Source: Paramecium sonneborni (Eukaryota; Ciliophora; Oligohymenophorea; Peniculida; Parameciidae). From it: 64,000 nucleotides of DNA. This document shows positions 1 to 11,151 of this stretch, one piece after another; within the stretch, counting starts at the first letter, position 1, and each line of letters starts with the position of its first letter. A model generated the notes under the pieces. It made no database searches. It was not told where the DNA came from and saw only the letters and a program-made list of their open reading frames with translations. Both the position numbers and the translations under genes were made by a program. The stretch is from positions 510,332 to 574,331 of the forward strand of contig CAJJDN010000033.1 of assembly GCA_905182985.1 (NCBI GenBank), read 5' to 3'.

Positions 1-295
1 AGAAGATATTGATTTCCTTCTTAAAAATAATATTATGGATTATTCTTTACTTGTTGCTGTATGTAAAAATAAATACGAAAATGAAAAACGTATATATTGT
101 AACAGTAGCAAGTGTTTTTGTTTTGGTTTGATTGACTATACCTAAAAGTTCACTTTCAAAAAGAAGTTGGAGTATTTTTATAAATTCCATGTAAAAAGGA
201 AGGGCTAATAAATCTCATGCGTTAATCCTTAGATTTATAGTTAAAGATTTATTTCATTTATTAATAGTATAATTGCTATTAATGAATGGGCTTGA
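1..295 (+). CDS. Phosphatidylinositol-phosphate kinase, C-terminal end (partial)
   Basis: The reading frame enters from the left edge and ends at TGA 293-295, giving the last 98 codons. It contains IMDYSLLVAV, the hallmark of the PIP kinase catalytic core (family motif IMDYSLL), followed by FGLIDYTQKF, a KKKLEYFYK stretch, and NPQIYSQRF. This is the order found at the C-terminus of type I/II PIP kinases, which phosphorylate PI4P or PI5P to PI(4,5)P2 at membranes. Several glutamines are encoded by TAA or TAG. The N-terminal part lies outside the window, so which type it is cannot be told. The family call is confident because three consecutive conserved blocks are present in order. Confidence 0.85.
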
Positions 296-344
296 AAAAT
301 ATATATTTTTTATAAATAATTTTAAGATTATTAATTTTCTTAAA

Positions 345-890
345 ATGACAACCATTAATTAAGCTACTTTAGGAGGAGGATGTTTTTGGTGCATAGAAGC
401 TGTATTCAAGAGCATAAAAGGTGTAAATGAAGTTTATTCTGGATATGCTGGAGGAGCTAATAAGAATACAGCTAATTACAAAGATGTTTGCAGAGGAGAT
501 AGTGGACATGCAGAAGTTGTTTAAATTATTTATGATGAATCAAAACTTAAATATTATGATCTCTTAAAAGTATTTTTTCATTCTCACGATCCAACTACTT
601 TAAATAGATAAGGAAATGATTAAGGACATTAATATAGATCAATCATTTTTTATCATTCTGAATAATAAAAATTAATAGCTGTTGATTTAATCAAAGAACT
701 ATAAAGATCATATAAAAATCCCATAGTTACAGAAATTGTTGAATTTTAATAATTTTATAAAGCTGAAAATTATCATTAGAACTATTATTTTAATAATAAA
801 AAGGAAGGCTATTGTAAAGTAGTGATCAAACCAAAATTAGAAAAAATAATCAGTTTATTTAAAGATAAAATAAAAGAGGAAATCAAATGA
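345..890 (+). CDS. MSRA: Peptide methionine sulfoxide reductase A (MsrA)
   Basis: An intronless gene of 181 residues. It begins with a short leader and then GGGCFWC (residues 10-16), the MsrA active-site loop whose first Cys is the catalytic nucleophile; most MsrA proteins have GCFWG here. Downstream are VYSGYAGG, the [23 protein letters not shown] block and GHQYRS, all typical of the family, which reduces methionine-S-sulfoxide in proteins using thioredoxin. No organelle targeting signal is evident, so it is probably cytosolic. Only 49 bp separate it from the PIP kinase stop on the same strand. Translation needs TAA/TAG as Gln, as in GND-TAA-GH. Length fits a single-domain MsrA. Confidence 0.95.
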
Positions 891-2419
891 TAATTATAAT
901 TAAATATGAATTCAAATATTCTTTTTTTTATTATTATTATTCTCTTAAAATCTAAAAGCTAACTTTTTATTTAGATGATTAAAATTTAATTCAAAATCTT
1001 TGAATTTTTTTACTATTTTTAAATAAAAATTAAGTGTCCAAATGACCCAACATTTTTACTCAACTTATTTGAATAATATTATATAAAATAATAAATTATG
1101 AAAAGATAACTTTTGTAAGAACTTTATAATTTTGTTTTATATATCATAATCTTTTGATGATTAATTTTTTTCTTATTAACCAGATTATTTCTAATAAATT
1201 ATTATTAATTTACTAAAATTAATTCATTGATTAATTATATTATTCAGATCAAAATTGTTTAAACAAACCTTTTTTATTAAAATGGTTCATTAGACATAAA
1301 GTTTGTAAAAAATTAAATTTTTTTATTATAATTTATTATTTCTAACCTAATTATGAGATTTATAAGACCTTTAGAAACTAGATTTTTCAAGCATAAAATT
1401 AACTATTGGGTTTATGTATATTTTATTGGTAGAATTTAAATTAAACTGATGAAAATACCTGAAATTCAAACATTATTTTTTTTGAAAAATACAAGAAAAA
1501 AAAAGTTAGAGCTTTTAAGAACAATATATTAATAGTCTTAAAGAAGCATTCTATTAAATATAATAGATTTTGAAAACAATTAACTTTATCAGAAATAAAT
1601 ATTATAAATCTTTAATTAAAAAATAATGTAAAAAAAACACAAAATATTGAATAATCTTGATTACGAAATTTCATTTAGAGGTCAATTCATTATTGTTTTT
1701 TTTACAAATAATTTCCTTTGTATTACTTGTTGTCATCTAAAAATTCTTCTTTGATAATTTGATGATTTTAGAACTAAGTTTACTATATTTTTTGAACTAC
1801 TCCTTATTCTTAAATTGCTTATGGATTCAGCTGTGATTATTATAAATAAGAGTAATATGGGCCCATATTTATCTATAATAAAATAAAAAAATTACTATAA
1901 ATGTATTTGGTATTTCAGTGGGAAGAATGAGTGGGTAAAGTAATTGAGGGTAATTTTGATTCATTAAGTCATTATTATTAGGAATTCTGGAGTTTTAAAA
2001 ATGTAGTAATTCTTTAAATGCCTAAAATAGTTGGATTTGTTACTTACTTCTAAAAATTCTTTTTAAGGGTCACCCTATTCAACGAATTGATTCTAATGCA
2101 TAATCAATTATTTTAATAATTATGAATAAATATTGCATAAGTATCTTAATTTTGATGGTGTCATTAAAAATGTTGAGGCAAATTTAAGATTTATTCCAAT
2201 GAGCTTATGAAAATTCTCATATAATTACTGAAATTTAATAATATTTCTATCATTGAGTTTTAATTCATTAATCTATTACAAGTTAAATTAATTATATTTA
2301 TTTGATTCAATAATTAATAGAAATGTAAAACATTTTAAAATTGAGTATCAACATCAAGGATTAAATAGGGATTAGTATAATTGTTGATATAAAATTAGCA
2401 ATAAAAATTTAGTTAAAAT
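891..2419. other. Intergenic stretch, no supported gene
   Basis: About 1.5 kb of very AT-rich DNA. Open frames occur in several registers, which is expected when only TGA stops, but none carries a recognisable motif or a consistent intron pattern. Around 2040-2220 short protein-like patches appear in more than one frame, so an old gene remnant is possible. A 16-bp perfect palindrome lies at 1854-1869. Confidence 0.5.
1854..1869. repeat. 16-bp perfect palindrome
   Basis: AATATGGGCCCATATT reads the same on both strands. It is a GC-rich core (GGGCCC) in an otherwise AT-dominated spacer, which makes it stand out. It could be a protein binding site or chance; no neighbouring promoter element was recognised. 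Confidence 0.6.
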
Positions 2420-3475
2420 TCATTTCCAATAAGATTAGATATCTACAACAATTAAAGTCATATTGTCTTTTTTATAGTGAGTATTTTTGGAAGCTGCTTT
2501 GTCTAAAAGATATAATGCTAATTAATCTATTTCTTTTCTATTCCAATTTTCAATCAATTTTTTTAACTCATCATTTTTTATGATCTAAAATAAATGTGCA
2601 ATTTTACATCCCAAAAACCATCAGATGCTAATATCAAATATTTATCCTTTTAATCTATTTGATGTATTTTTATTTCAGGTACAGCAATTAAACCTGATTA
2701 TCTATGTTTCTTATCTCCAAAGGCTCTTGTAACTGCTAATTCTCCATTAATTCTTGGTATAGAACTTAAATATTATTTAGAAATACTGTCTATCTAAGAT
2801 AGTTGCTATTTGTTCTACTCTTTTGAATTCATCTTCCCTATTTAATTTATGTTCTAGATTCAATTTTTAAATTTCACTATCTTCAGTAATTAGAACACAA
2901 GCAGAATCTCCCAAATTTACAATATAGAGATCTTTCTGCCTATTTATAACACAAATAGCAGTAGAACCACCAAGAAATTAATTTTCTTCTTGACAATCAA
3001 GTATATATTAATTCATTTTCTCAAAGCTATTTATTATTGCTTTCTCAAGATCATCACAAAAGTTGTTTTCTTCTTATAAATATTTATGTAGATTATTTTC
3101 GAGAATTGCAGATACAGAATGACCGGCATGACCATCATAAATTGCATAAAAGAATTATGACTCTTTATTTTGATTTAGATTAGGAATAGCAACAAACTTA
3201 AATTAAGAGGATTTAGTACTCTATCTTCTTAATACTTTCTACCACATTTAAGTTAAGCCACATCAGCAACTGTCCTTCCATTATGTAAAAATTATAAAGA
3301 CTAATCACTAACAATAAATACATTAATTTTACATAGGTTCATGGAAAAATATATCTGTTTATTACTTCCAACAATCAGATGAATGAGTGCTCTCAGGTTA
3401 GACATCAGTAATATTGACATTTAACTATAATTTAGGTTTAAGTTTCTTTTGATTATTAGCTGATGTCTAATTCAT
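2420..3475 (-). CDS. PP2C-family protein phosphatase
   Basis: A Mn/Mg-dependent Ser/Thr phosphatase of 320 residues after removal of four introns (25, 23, 22 and 23 nt); the arithmetic leaves an exact reading frame. Motifs in order: FYAIYDGHAG (metal-binding Asp, family DGHGG), GGSTA, NLGDSACVL, LAVTRAFGDKKHR (family SRAFGD), LASDGFWD, and DNMTLIVV near the C-terminus with its metal-binding Asp. A 60-residue N-terminal part starting MNQTSANNQKK has no domain I recognise. The start was chosen as the first in-frame ATG. The gene lies directly downstream, on the same strand, of a decayed trichocyst-protein copy. A fragment resembling its first codons recurs near 5746-5780. Confidence 0.92.
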
Positions 3476-3590
3476 AATCGTAATAAAAATTATTGTATTG
3501 TATTATAATAATATTTTGTGTAAAAGTAATTTTATTATTAAAATTCATATATAAAATGAATTATATTGTTATATCAAATTTAACACTTAG

Positions 3591-3931
3591 TAATTTCTTT
3601 AATGCTGAATGATGTTTAAAGCAAACCCTTTGAAGCTCTTCTTAATAAACAAAACTCCCTTTGATACATTTTATATAGTAGACAAAATTTCTGTGAAACC
3701 TATTTATTTTTCTCTTCCTCCTTCTTAAAGCAACTTGGCTCTTCAGCAGCTATTAAAATCATTTTCTTATTTTATTCTCTGTTTTTAATTGGTTGTTTAT
3801 AAATTAGTAGCTCTTATCTTAGATATTTAGCATACCTTTAGTTAAGCTGTAGAATCTCTAAGAATATTTTTGGCATCTTAAACTACTTTACTTCTGAATT
3901 CATCTTCAGATTCACATTCTCTAACTTAAAT
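3591..3931 (-). pseudogene. Decayed trichocyst matrix protein copy (internal fragment)
   Basis: The minus strand matches the intact trichocyst matrix protein gene at about 6427-6800, with long near-identical runs: the region encoding RECESEDEFRSK, then NILRDSTAQL, then IRATN, and at the far end the region of KVMLQTSFNIKE. The middle has diverged, with in-frame changes and length differences, and both the signal-peptide start and the C-terminal third are missing. I see no way to splice it into a full protein. It sits just upstream of the PP2C gene in the same orientation. I infer a partial duplicate that has lost function. Confidence 0.8.
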
Positions 3932-4474
3932 TATTATATGTTGTTAAAAAAATGTAAAAGAAAATTAAATTTAGTTAAATGCAGAATGTCATGAAATTAA
4001 GTCACTATTCATTGAGAAGTAAGATCTTTCTGAATTAACTTCAGAAAGTTATAAATACTTTTGCCAAAATAAAAATTGATACTGAAGTTAAAATTAATGA
4101 TTAATTCATTAACTTTCTTGATAAATGCTTGAGGAATACTATCAAAGTTTTGATGTGGAAATTTATTTAAAGTATTCAAAGGAGAATAGAGATTCTAGTG
4201 GTAGATTGACTGTAAAAATTGATAAAAATTTATGGCTTAGTTAAAAATTATGAAAATTTTAAAAATGACTTAGTGGTAAAAATTTATTTAGTGTTGAAAT
4301 AATGTAGTTAATCTTAAATAGCAAATGAATTCAATTAAGATATAATAAATAAGTAAATAGTTTGCTGAATAGAAAAAAAATATTAATTAATCAAGTTAAA
4401 GTCTTCAAAATTAGAAAAATCTTGGAAATAAATAATATATATAATATATAATAATTTTTGATATATTTAATATT
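3932..4474. other. Intergenic stretch, no supported gene
   Basis: About 540 bp of AT-rich sequence between the trichocyst-protein remnant and the Gly/Ala-rich gene. No motif or convincing reading frame was seen. It may hold further decayed sequence belonging to the neighbouring duplication. Confidence 0.4.
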
Positions 4475-5488
4475 TCATGATTTATATGTGATAACTGTGG
4501 AACCAGCATAAGGGCTGAAGCCTCCTCTACAATGAACTATGATTAATCTTCCATTGATCCTAGATGCCTTAATCAAATCCCTATAGAAAACTTCTTAATG
4601 ATGAGCCTTGGTTGTATTGCCTTCCCATACAGTTACCTGAAATGATCTATCTTATCCTTAACCTGCTGAAAAACAATCTCCTTTAGAATTTGCGTCTGGA
4701 TATTTATTACAATAAGTTTTCCAATACATCTTATCATCAGAGGCATAACTTCCAAAACACATGTTATGAGCATCATGAGTCTCATAATACACCCAATTAT
4801 CAGCTGGTCCCCATCCTGTTCTTGCTAAAGCTCCAAATGTTTATCCCACTGCAAAAGATACAGCACCAACACCTGCTCCTGCTGCAGCACCTACAGGCCC
4901 TCCAACAAAGGCACCAGCCAAAGCTCCAGCTCCTATCGCTCCTAATAAAGCTGCAGCATTCTCTATCCTCTTATCCTTAAATCCAAATTATTCAGCTATA
5001 GTTCCTGCTGCAAATTCACCAACTGCTGATGCTATACCAACTCCAAATGATCCTAAAACTTTAAAAGCTACTGCTCCTCCTTATGCTGCTGCTCTTGTAG
5101 CAGTCTATTCTATTGCTACAATAGCCATTCTTTTCCCCCCTTAAGTTACTCCACCACCTATTGATGCTTTTACTGTTTCCCTAGCAACTAAATAATTTAA
5201 ACTTTTCCCAATTGCTCCAATAGATGCTGTCTTACCAGCTTAAGATGTTACACTTAAAATATCTTATGATGTTATATTATCAAGTTTTTCTCCTGCCTTT
5301 CTAAGCTGATTTAATAATTCATCAACTAAAACCCCAAAATTTTTATCATTAAGAAACTTTTCATAAAGTGATTACAAATTTTTGGATGGAAAGTGGCCCC
5401 ATTTCTCAAAATACATCATGTTCCATACAGCATTACGTTCTCCATCATTATCAATTGAACATATATCAACTTACTATTCTTAATGCAT
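4475..5488 (-). CDS. Unknown protein with Gly/Ala zipper segment
   Basis: An intronless 337-residue ORF (338 codons, exact frame) starting MHQEQQ. I do not recognise a family. The first ~90 residues are polar and probably helical. Residues ~95-235 are strongly Gly/Ala-rich with repeated small-x3-small spacing, for example LLGAIGAGALAGAF and GGPVGAAAGAGVGA, as in glycine-zipper membrane-inserting segments. The last ~100 residues are globular and richer in aromatic residues and Cys (DNWVYYETHDAHN, MCFGSYASDD, VHCRGGFSPYAG). No N-terminal signal peptide is visible. Base composition is less AT-biased than in neighbouring spacers, consistent with real coding. It lies between two remnants of a duplicated TMP-PP2C unit. 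Confidence 0.75.
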
Positions 5489-5689
5489 TTAATTTATTAT
5501 TTTTATTCTCAAAGGCAAAATAAATAAATCATTTAAATTGATTTTTCATCATATGACGAACTTTGAAATTAATCAATTTAAAATTATTAGTAATAATAAA
5601 ATTTATGTTTTTTACACTAATTAAAATATTTGTATATAAAAAATCAGTTGAAATTATCTCATATCTAATATATCTAATGATTTTTGGGG

Positions 5690-5790
5690 CAATCATACTT
5701 TTCACTTCAGCCATTACTAATATTAATACTCACTTAATTAGTAATCTTCTTTTGATTATTAGCTGGTGTATTATTCATAAGAGGAATATT
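5690..5790 (-). pseudogene. Fragment resembling the PP2C gene start
   Basis: On the minus strand an ATG near 5778 opens MNNTPANNQKK, closely matching MNQTSANNQKK at the start of the PP2C gene, and the nucleotide runs around TCTTTTGATTATTAGCTG are shared. The frame soon reaches TGA. Just downstream (about 5690-5735) a 16-nt run shared with the trichocyst matrix protein gene (AGTAATGGCTGAAGTG) is present, which may be coincidence. The fragment sits downstream of the intact TMP gene, the same relative position the intact PP2C holds beside the TMP remnant. Confidence 0.55.
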
Positions 5791-5928
5791 TTAATGATAT
5801 TTTATGTAATAGGATTTTTTTATAAAATTCATAAATAATTTAATTTCAAAAAATTTAATATAAATTTTTTAATATTTAATTAAAATAAATTGGAAATGAA
5901 TTTTATTAACATAAATTATATGTTTATA

Positions 5929-7020
5929 TCAATTTTAACTTATTCTAAGTTTTCTTTCATGATTTTCATCTTCAACTTAACCAAATCTATCTTCAACCAT
6001 CTCTTCCAATTAGGTAACTAATTAAAGTTCATTTCTTCTGGCTTAAGTAGCAAAATTGTACTCATTTTGGAAGGTGGCACATAAAGCAGTTGCTTAGTCC
6101 CAAAGTTGTTAATTTCTTTAAAGTTTTCCTGATGCTTATTAAGCAATAGCAGAATTAGTTCCAATACATTAAACTAAATGATCTAATTTACTTTATAATC
6201 TTTCAGCTTAAGCATCAAGTCTTGCAAGAGTTTAGCCAATTCTTTCTTTTTAATCATTAAAAGCAGCAATTGATGAGGCATTTGATTAAGCATAATCGTT
6301 GTAAGCTTCATGAATATTTTACTTTAAAGTATCTAATAATTAAGCAACTCTCTCAAGTGAGGTTTCATCAAAATCTTTTGAGGATGCTAATTAAGAGAAA
6401 GAATAAAGGATTGGAGCAAACCTAATAGTTTCTTTAATATTGAATGATGTTTAAAGCATAACCTTTGCAACTCTACTAATTTCAACAAAACTTCCTGATC
6501 CACTTTAGATAGCAGCCAAAATGTCTGAAGCTTCATCAATAGCATGTAAAGCATCTTCATAATCTCTTCCTCTTTTCTTGAAATAACTAGCTTCTTATTC
6601 AGCAGCTGTCAAAACCATATTCAAATGTTTCTCTGCTGTGAATGTTTAATGTTAATTCACTTCTTATTAATTAGTAGCTCTGATTTTTGATGTTTAGCAT
6701 ACATTTAGTTAAGCTGTAGAATCTCTAAGAATGTTTTTGGCGTCTTAAACTTCTTTACTTCTGAATTCATCTTCAGATTCACATTCTCTAACTTAAGTTT
6801 AATATATCTCATCGTGATTCACTTATTCAAAATTTACTGAATCTCTAAAATCTCTTAAAACATTTAATATAGCATCTAATGGGGCTTTTGTTTGAATCTT
6901 AGCTTCCACTTCAGCCATTACTGATGTTAATGATCTCTTTTTTGAGTAATCCAATTTATTCTTGAATGTAACAGCAGAAGCAACACTTAAGAGTAAAACC
7001 ACCAAAAGAACTGTTCTCAT
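5929..7020 (-). CDS. Trichocyst matrix protein (TMP)
   Basis: An intronless 363-residue secretory protein. The first ~17 residues (MRTVLLVVLLLSVASA) form a signal peptide. The rest is helical and polar, with sparsely spaced cysteines in RECESED, LNVCQTS, LQCIGTN and ALCATF settings and runs such as EEMVEDRFGQVEDE. This matches ciliate trichocyst matrix proteins, which are processed and crystallise inside trichocysts and expand on exocytosis. Length is in the usual range of about 350-390. TMP genes form large co-expressed families, consistent with the decayed relative at 3591-3931. The start is the only ATG giving a signal peptide. I cannot say which TMP subfamily it belongs to. Confidence 0.85.
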
Positions 7021-7339
7021 TAATAATAATAATACTTAAAACATTTTCCGTATATCGTTTTAAATCTGTTAAATCACTTATTCAAAAACATTACTTCTGT
7101 TAGTTTACTCAAATAGAATTGAACATAATTTAAAATCAATTTTTTGTTATTAATTATATTTTTTGTTTTAATTTCAACCAATTAATTTACTATTCCTAAA
7201 TCTAAGAATTATGTATAAACAAACTCTAAATTACATAATTTAATCGTATCAAATTATTAACTATTATAATTCCTAAATTTATTATTGTACATTAGTATTC
7301 ACAACTACTTAATATGAAGATCAAAAAAGCCTCTTTATA
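7021..7339. other. Spacer upstream of TMP gene
   Basis: AT-rich 320-bp spacer. On the minus strand it holds the likely promoter and short 5' leader of the TMP gene, and its far end borders the long tail of the MPC2 reading frame. No specific regulatory motif was recognised. Confidence 0.4.
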
Positions 7340-7855
7340 TCATTTGAAACCATAAAAAATCTTTTATTTTTAATTAACGTGTATTTCTTGTAAAAATTAA
7401 TAAAATTTATATTAGTTGACTTTAAAATATATATTGTAATTTATATTAATATCATCTTGTAAAGAGCTTTCCTTATTGACTACAATTAAATTAACTTAAT
7501 ACTGTTTTCTATAAAGCTGGTACAATCCAGTTTGAGCCATGCAAAAATTGCAAATGACTAAACTATAAACTCTTGGTGTAATAATGAAGCACCATCTGAA
7601 AAATAATAATAAGTTTATTTACCTTGTGAATAATAATCCAGTCCAAGCTATAACGCATTATTAAAGGGTGTTAACTTATTCAACAGGTTTACGCATGTCT
7701 CCTATGTTAGCAATTGAAATTCCCCACTTGGCTAATGGAGTCCAGAAAAAGATTGTGAATGGACCTTTCTCACTCATAAAGAATTTTTTCATAAAGGCTG
7801 GCCAAAAATTCCAAGCACAAACATATTGCTACAACTTAGGCACAATTCCAAACAT
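7340..7855 (-). CDS. MPC2: Mitochondrial pyruvate carrier subunit, MPC2-like
   Basis: With one 27-nt intron (7596-7622) the gene gives 162 codons. Residues ~15-109 match MPC2: PFTIFFWTPLAKWGISIANI, DMRKPVEQVNTLQQ, WTGLLFTRWCFIITPRVYSL and MAQTGLYQLYRK correspond to the three helices of the family, including the conserved W-[ST]R-[YW] block. It works with an MPC1 partner to import pyruvate across the inner mitochondrial membrane. Family members usually end soon after LYRK. Here the frame runs about 53 more residues of AT-rich, low-quality sequence before TGA, so either the tail is novel or an unrecognised intron or lost stop is involved. Confidence 0.9.
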
Positions 7856-9779
7856 ATGATCAAATATTAAATATAAATTCTTTAAATGAATTATGAAATA
7901 AAAATAATTTATACTAATGAATCAATACTAAACCGTATTATTGATAATGTTTCTATTACATTTTCCATCAAGAAAATTAATGAGCAGGTTAATCTAAGGA
8001 AGCATTCATTATTATTTTTTTTAAATTTTAAAAGGCCTTACCTTTTATTCATACTTTTAATAAAATGTGACCTCAAATTGGATTTTTACTTTTAGGTTAC
8101 AAGTTAAACTGATTTGTTTTTCTTTATTAATTTATTTCAATTTCTTAGTTAATTTTTTAGTTTACGTCATATTAATATTAATTAATAATATTATCTCAAA
8201 AAATGGTTATTTTTAGGAAAAAAGTAATTCAATCTTTACAATATATGTTAATATTTAATTTTAATAGATAAAAAAACACAATAAAGATGCAAAAATTAAA
8301 GGTTTCTGTTAAATTAAAATCACAAATTATCCTAATTAACAATGTGTTCTGATTTATTTTTGATAGATAAAATTCCCAAAAATTTATGCTTATATTAGCT
8401 GTTGCTGTTTTTCAGCATTTTAATTGAGAAATTAATTTTCTTTTTTAGAATCCTCATCATCTAGATTTGAATAAAAAATAAAAATTTAAATTAGCTTGAG
8501 ATCTAATAATTTATTAAACAAATAAGTTAATCCTATATTTAATATAATATTAAGAATTAAACTTCAAAATAATTATGATTTATAGAATATTGAGAAAAAT
8601 TAAAAAGCAATATTTAAAGTAATTAAAGGCATTCTTTAAAATCTTCGATATTTTTACTATATGATTAAGTTTGGAAATATTTATTTTAAAGTCAAGAGTC
8701 ACTAGATGTGAAAATAATATATTTTCAATAATTAATTGAGAATTGGATCAAAATCAGATTATTCAGCAATTAAGATATTTTAGGTATGCTCAACTTTGAT
8801 ATCTTTATTAATTTCTGAATTAAATAGAATATAATGATAAGATTGCATGAAATTATAAATAATTTGAAGTAGAAGACAGATAGGATGATTAAATAAAATA
8901 GAATTTTAGAATTCATAAGGTATAAATTGGAAATGCATTAATTAATAGGCAAATTAACGGGAAAATTAATGGCTTTTGGTTAGTGATTAGAGGGTTAAAT
9001 TAAATATAATTCCTTAATCATTATAGAAAACAGAGAATTATTTGGAATATAATTCTTAAAACATAAAATTAGGTTTCATTAATAAAAGCAGAAATTTAAT
9101 ATACAAATAAAACATATGAAAATAGATTCTTTAGTTATTGATATTCATTCACTATTTAATGGTATTTAGATATATATATTTACAACGAATAAAATACTTA
9201 GAAGTTGTAAATAATTATTTCGTCAAAACTAACTTATTTTTTTTAATTTTGAAAGACTTAGAATAAATTTAATTTTTCATTATGAATTTAAAGAAATGAA
9301 TAAATTAAGTTATTTTTAAAAGTTTGAATGGCATTAGTGGTTAATCTGGATATTTTCAAAAAATAATATTAATAATTTTATTAATGAACTAGATTAAAAA
9401 ATTAAAGTAAAAATATTTCAATTCATTTGAACGTTAACAAATATTTCTAATTATTTAGTTACATAATCTCATAATTCTGATTTGTAGAAAAAAACAAGCC
9501 TATGTAAATAATTTTTTTGGTTATAACGAAACTAAGATTGTTAATTAATGTAATATATTAGAAGGATATAAATCTTTTATTATTAAATAACAATCGAAAA
9601 ATCGATTTAAATTATGAAAAACATGATTTTTTCACCTAAATTACTATATCTACAATGAAATTTGGAAATTTAAAGAAGGGGGTAGCATTAGTAATGTGAG
9701 TTTAAAGGAATCCTTATGTATGGTTAATGGAATATATATTTTTTTTAAAGTTTTCTATTTCACTCTTCAAAATTTAGGA
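7856..9779. other. Long intergenic stretch, no supported gene
   Basis: About 1.9 kb, the longest gap in the window. It is AT-rich and has short protein-like patches on the plus strand, such as around 8860-9120, which switch frame repeatedly and meet TGA. I could not assemble a gene with sensible introns or find a motif. It is consistent with an old, decayed gene or with non-coding DNA. Confidence 0.45.
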
Positions 9780-11151
9780 ATGCAACAATACTCATGCTCA
9801 GCTTTTTATATTGGCGTCGAAGAAGAACGGAAATAAGTAACTATCATTTCAAATAATGGGTCATTATTGATAAAAGTATGTATTTTCATTGAAAAATAAA
9901 AGACAGTTCCAAACGACTAATAAATGGTGTATTTGCCAGCTGGTTCGATGGATACCATTCTCTGCTTTGGTAAATAAATGGATGAAAGTATAATGTAGTA
10001 AATATTTAAGATTAAGAAATTCATACGATGGACCTAGAGAATCCTGAAACTTAAATAAAAGTTTCATTCCTCTTGAATTAAAAAGATAGTCAAGAACTTT
10101 AAAATCAACTAAAAGGAAAGTAAGTTTTCTTTCGATCTTAAAATCCTCGAATACTGGCTTAGATGGCCCCTGGAATTTGTAAAAAAAGATACTTATAATT
10201 AGAATTGATTCAAACATAAAACAATATTATGGTTGAAAAAATGGCTGCTTTTCCAAAGAATGTTCAAGACCAAGCTTCAATAAGCAGACTTGTATATAAA
10301 TTAAATTTATTATTAGGGGTAATTGAAACAAGAAGCTGATATCCTATCTCTATTGAAGGAACAAGAACATTAAAATATAATTAAATTGGAAGAAATTGTG
10401 ACAGATGGTGAAAGTGTGTCTATTATATTGGAGAATTGTTAAGGAGGGGATCTATTTAAGGTACTAAACAAGAAAACCAATAAAATAAATATACCTTGTA
10501 TTATGGTCAACTTACTGTCAGGTATTTGATTATCTAAATAATTTAATAGGTTTAAAACACCTTCATGAACAAAATATAGTACATAGAGATATCAAACTTT
10601 AGAATATTTTATTCCTTGATGCTTAAAATGGTAATTCTTTAAAGATAGCTGATTTTGGTCTTTCATGTTTCAAATAACAAATTCCCTACTATAATCCAAG
10701 GTATAATTTATATAGTAATTGAATAGATGTGGAACTCCTGGTTATACTGCTCCAGAAGTATTCTCTTAATAATGTACATATGACGAGAAAGTAGATATTT
10801 ATAGTGCTGGGATAATCCTATATAATATGTAAAATTTTTAACTTATATATTTTTAGGTTAACCCTTAAAAACCCTTTTGGTAATTCAAAGAATATTCAAG
10901 ACATCATAAAAAGAAACATTAGTGGATTATATGATGAAACACATTTGGTTAATGTAAAAATTAATAATCCTCTTGGATATGATTTACTTATTAAGATGCT
11001 TTAGAAGGATGCTCGTAATCGTCCTAGTGCAAGAGAATGCTTATCACATCCTTACTTCAATTAAGAAATTAATGTAATACAAGATGATGAAAATTCAATT
11101 AAACATGAAAGTTAAAAGAGAATTCCAGCAACAAAGCGTGTAAAAATTTGA
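9780..11151 (+). CDS. Protein kinase with PH-like N-terminus and atypical Gly loop
   Basis: Six introns (27, 29, 25, 28, 26 and 28 nt) give an exact frame of 402 residues; the first is in frame, so 411 is possible. The N-terminal ~80 residues look like a small beta-rich PH-like domain. The kinase domain carries EADILSLLKEQEHQNI (helix C), LLSGLKHLHEQNIVHRDIKL, ADFGLSC, CGTPGYTAPEVF and DIYSAGIILYN, so the catalytic Asp, the DFG and APE motifs are intact; it resembles CAMK-group kinases. The ATP loop reads LAQMAPGIC instead of GxGxxGxV, and the presumed lysine is in MVEKM. The C-terminus is short and basic. The ATG is the first in the PH-like frame. Confidence 0.85.

Noticed and set aside
5563..5838. 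Plus-strand open frame of ~90 codons with hydrophobic residues
   Set aside because: It lies opposite the PP2C-start and TMP-like fragments and its hydrophobic look comes from T-rich antisense sequence. No supporting motif.
7886..8095. Plus-strand ORF beginning MNYEIKIIYTNES
   Set aside because: Very AT-rich, no motif, no splice pattern, and ORFs of this length are frequent when only TGA stops.
9935..9960. GGTTCGATGGATACC-like tRNA B-box resemblance
   Set aside because: No matching A box or cloverleaf around it, and it lies within the kinase coding exon.
9864..10217. Minus-strand open frame of 117 codons opposite the kinase N-terminal exons
   Set aside because: Shadow of the plus-strand gene, whose splicing and catalytic motifs are coherent.
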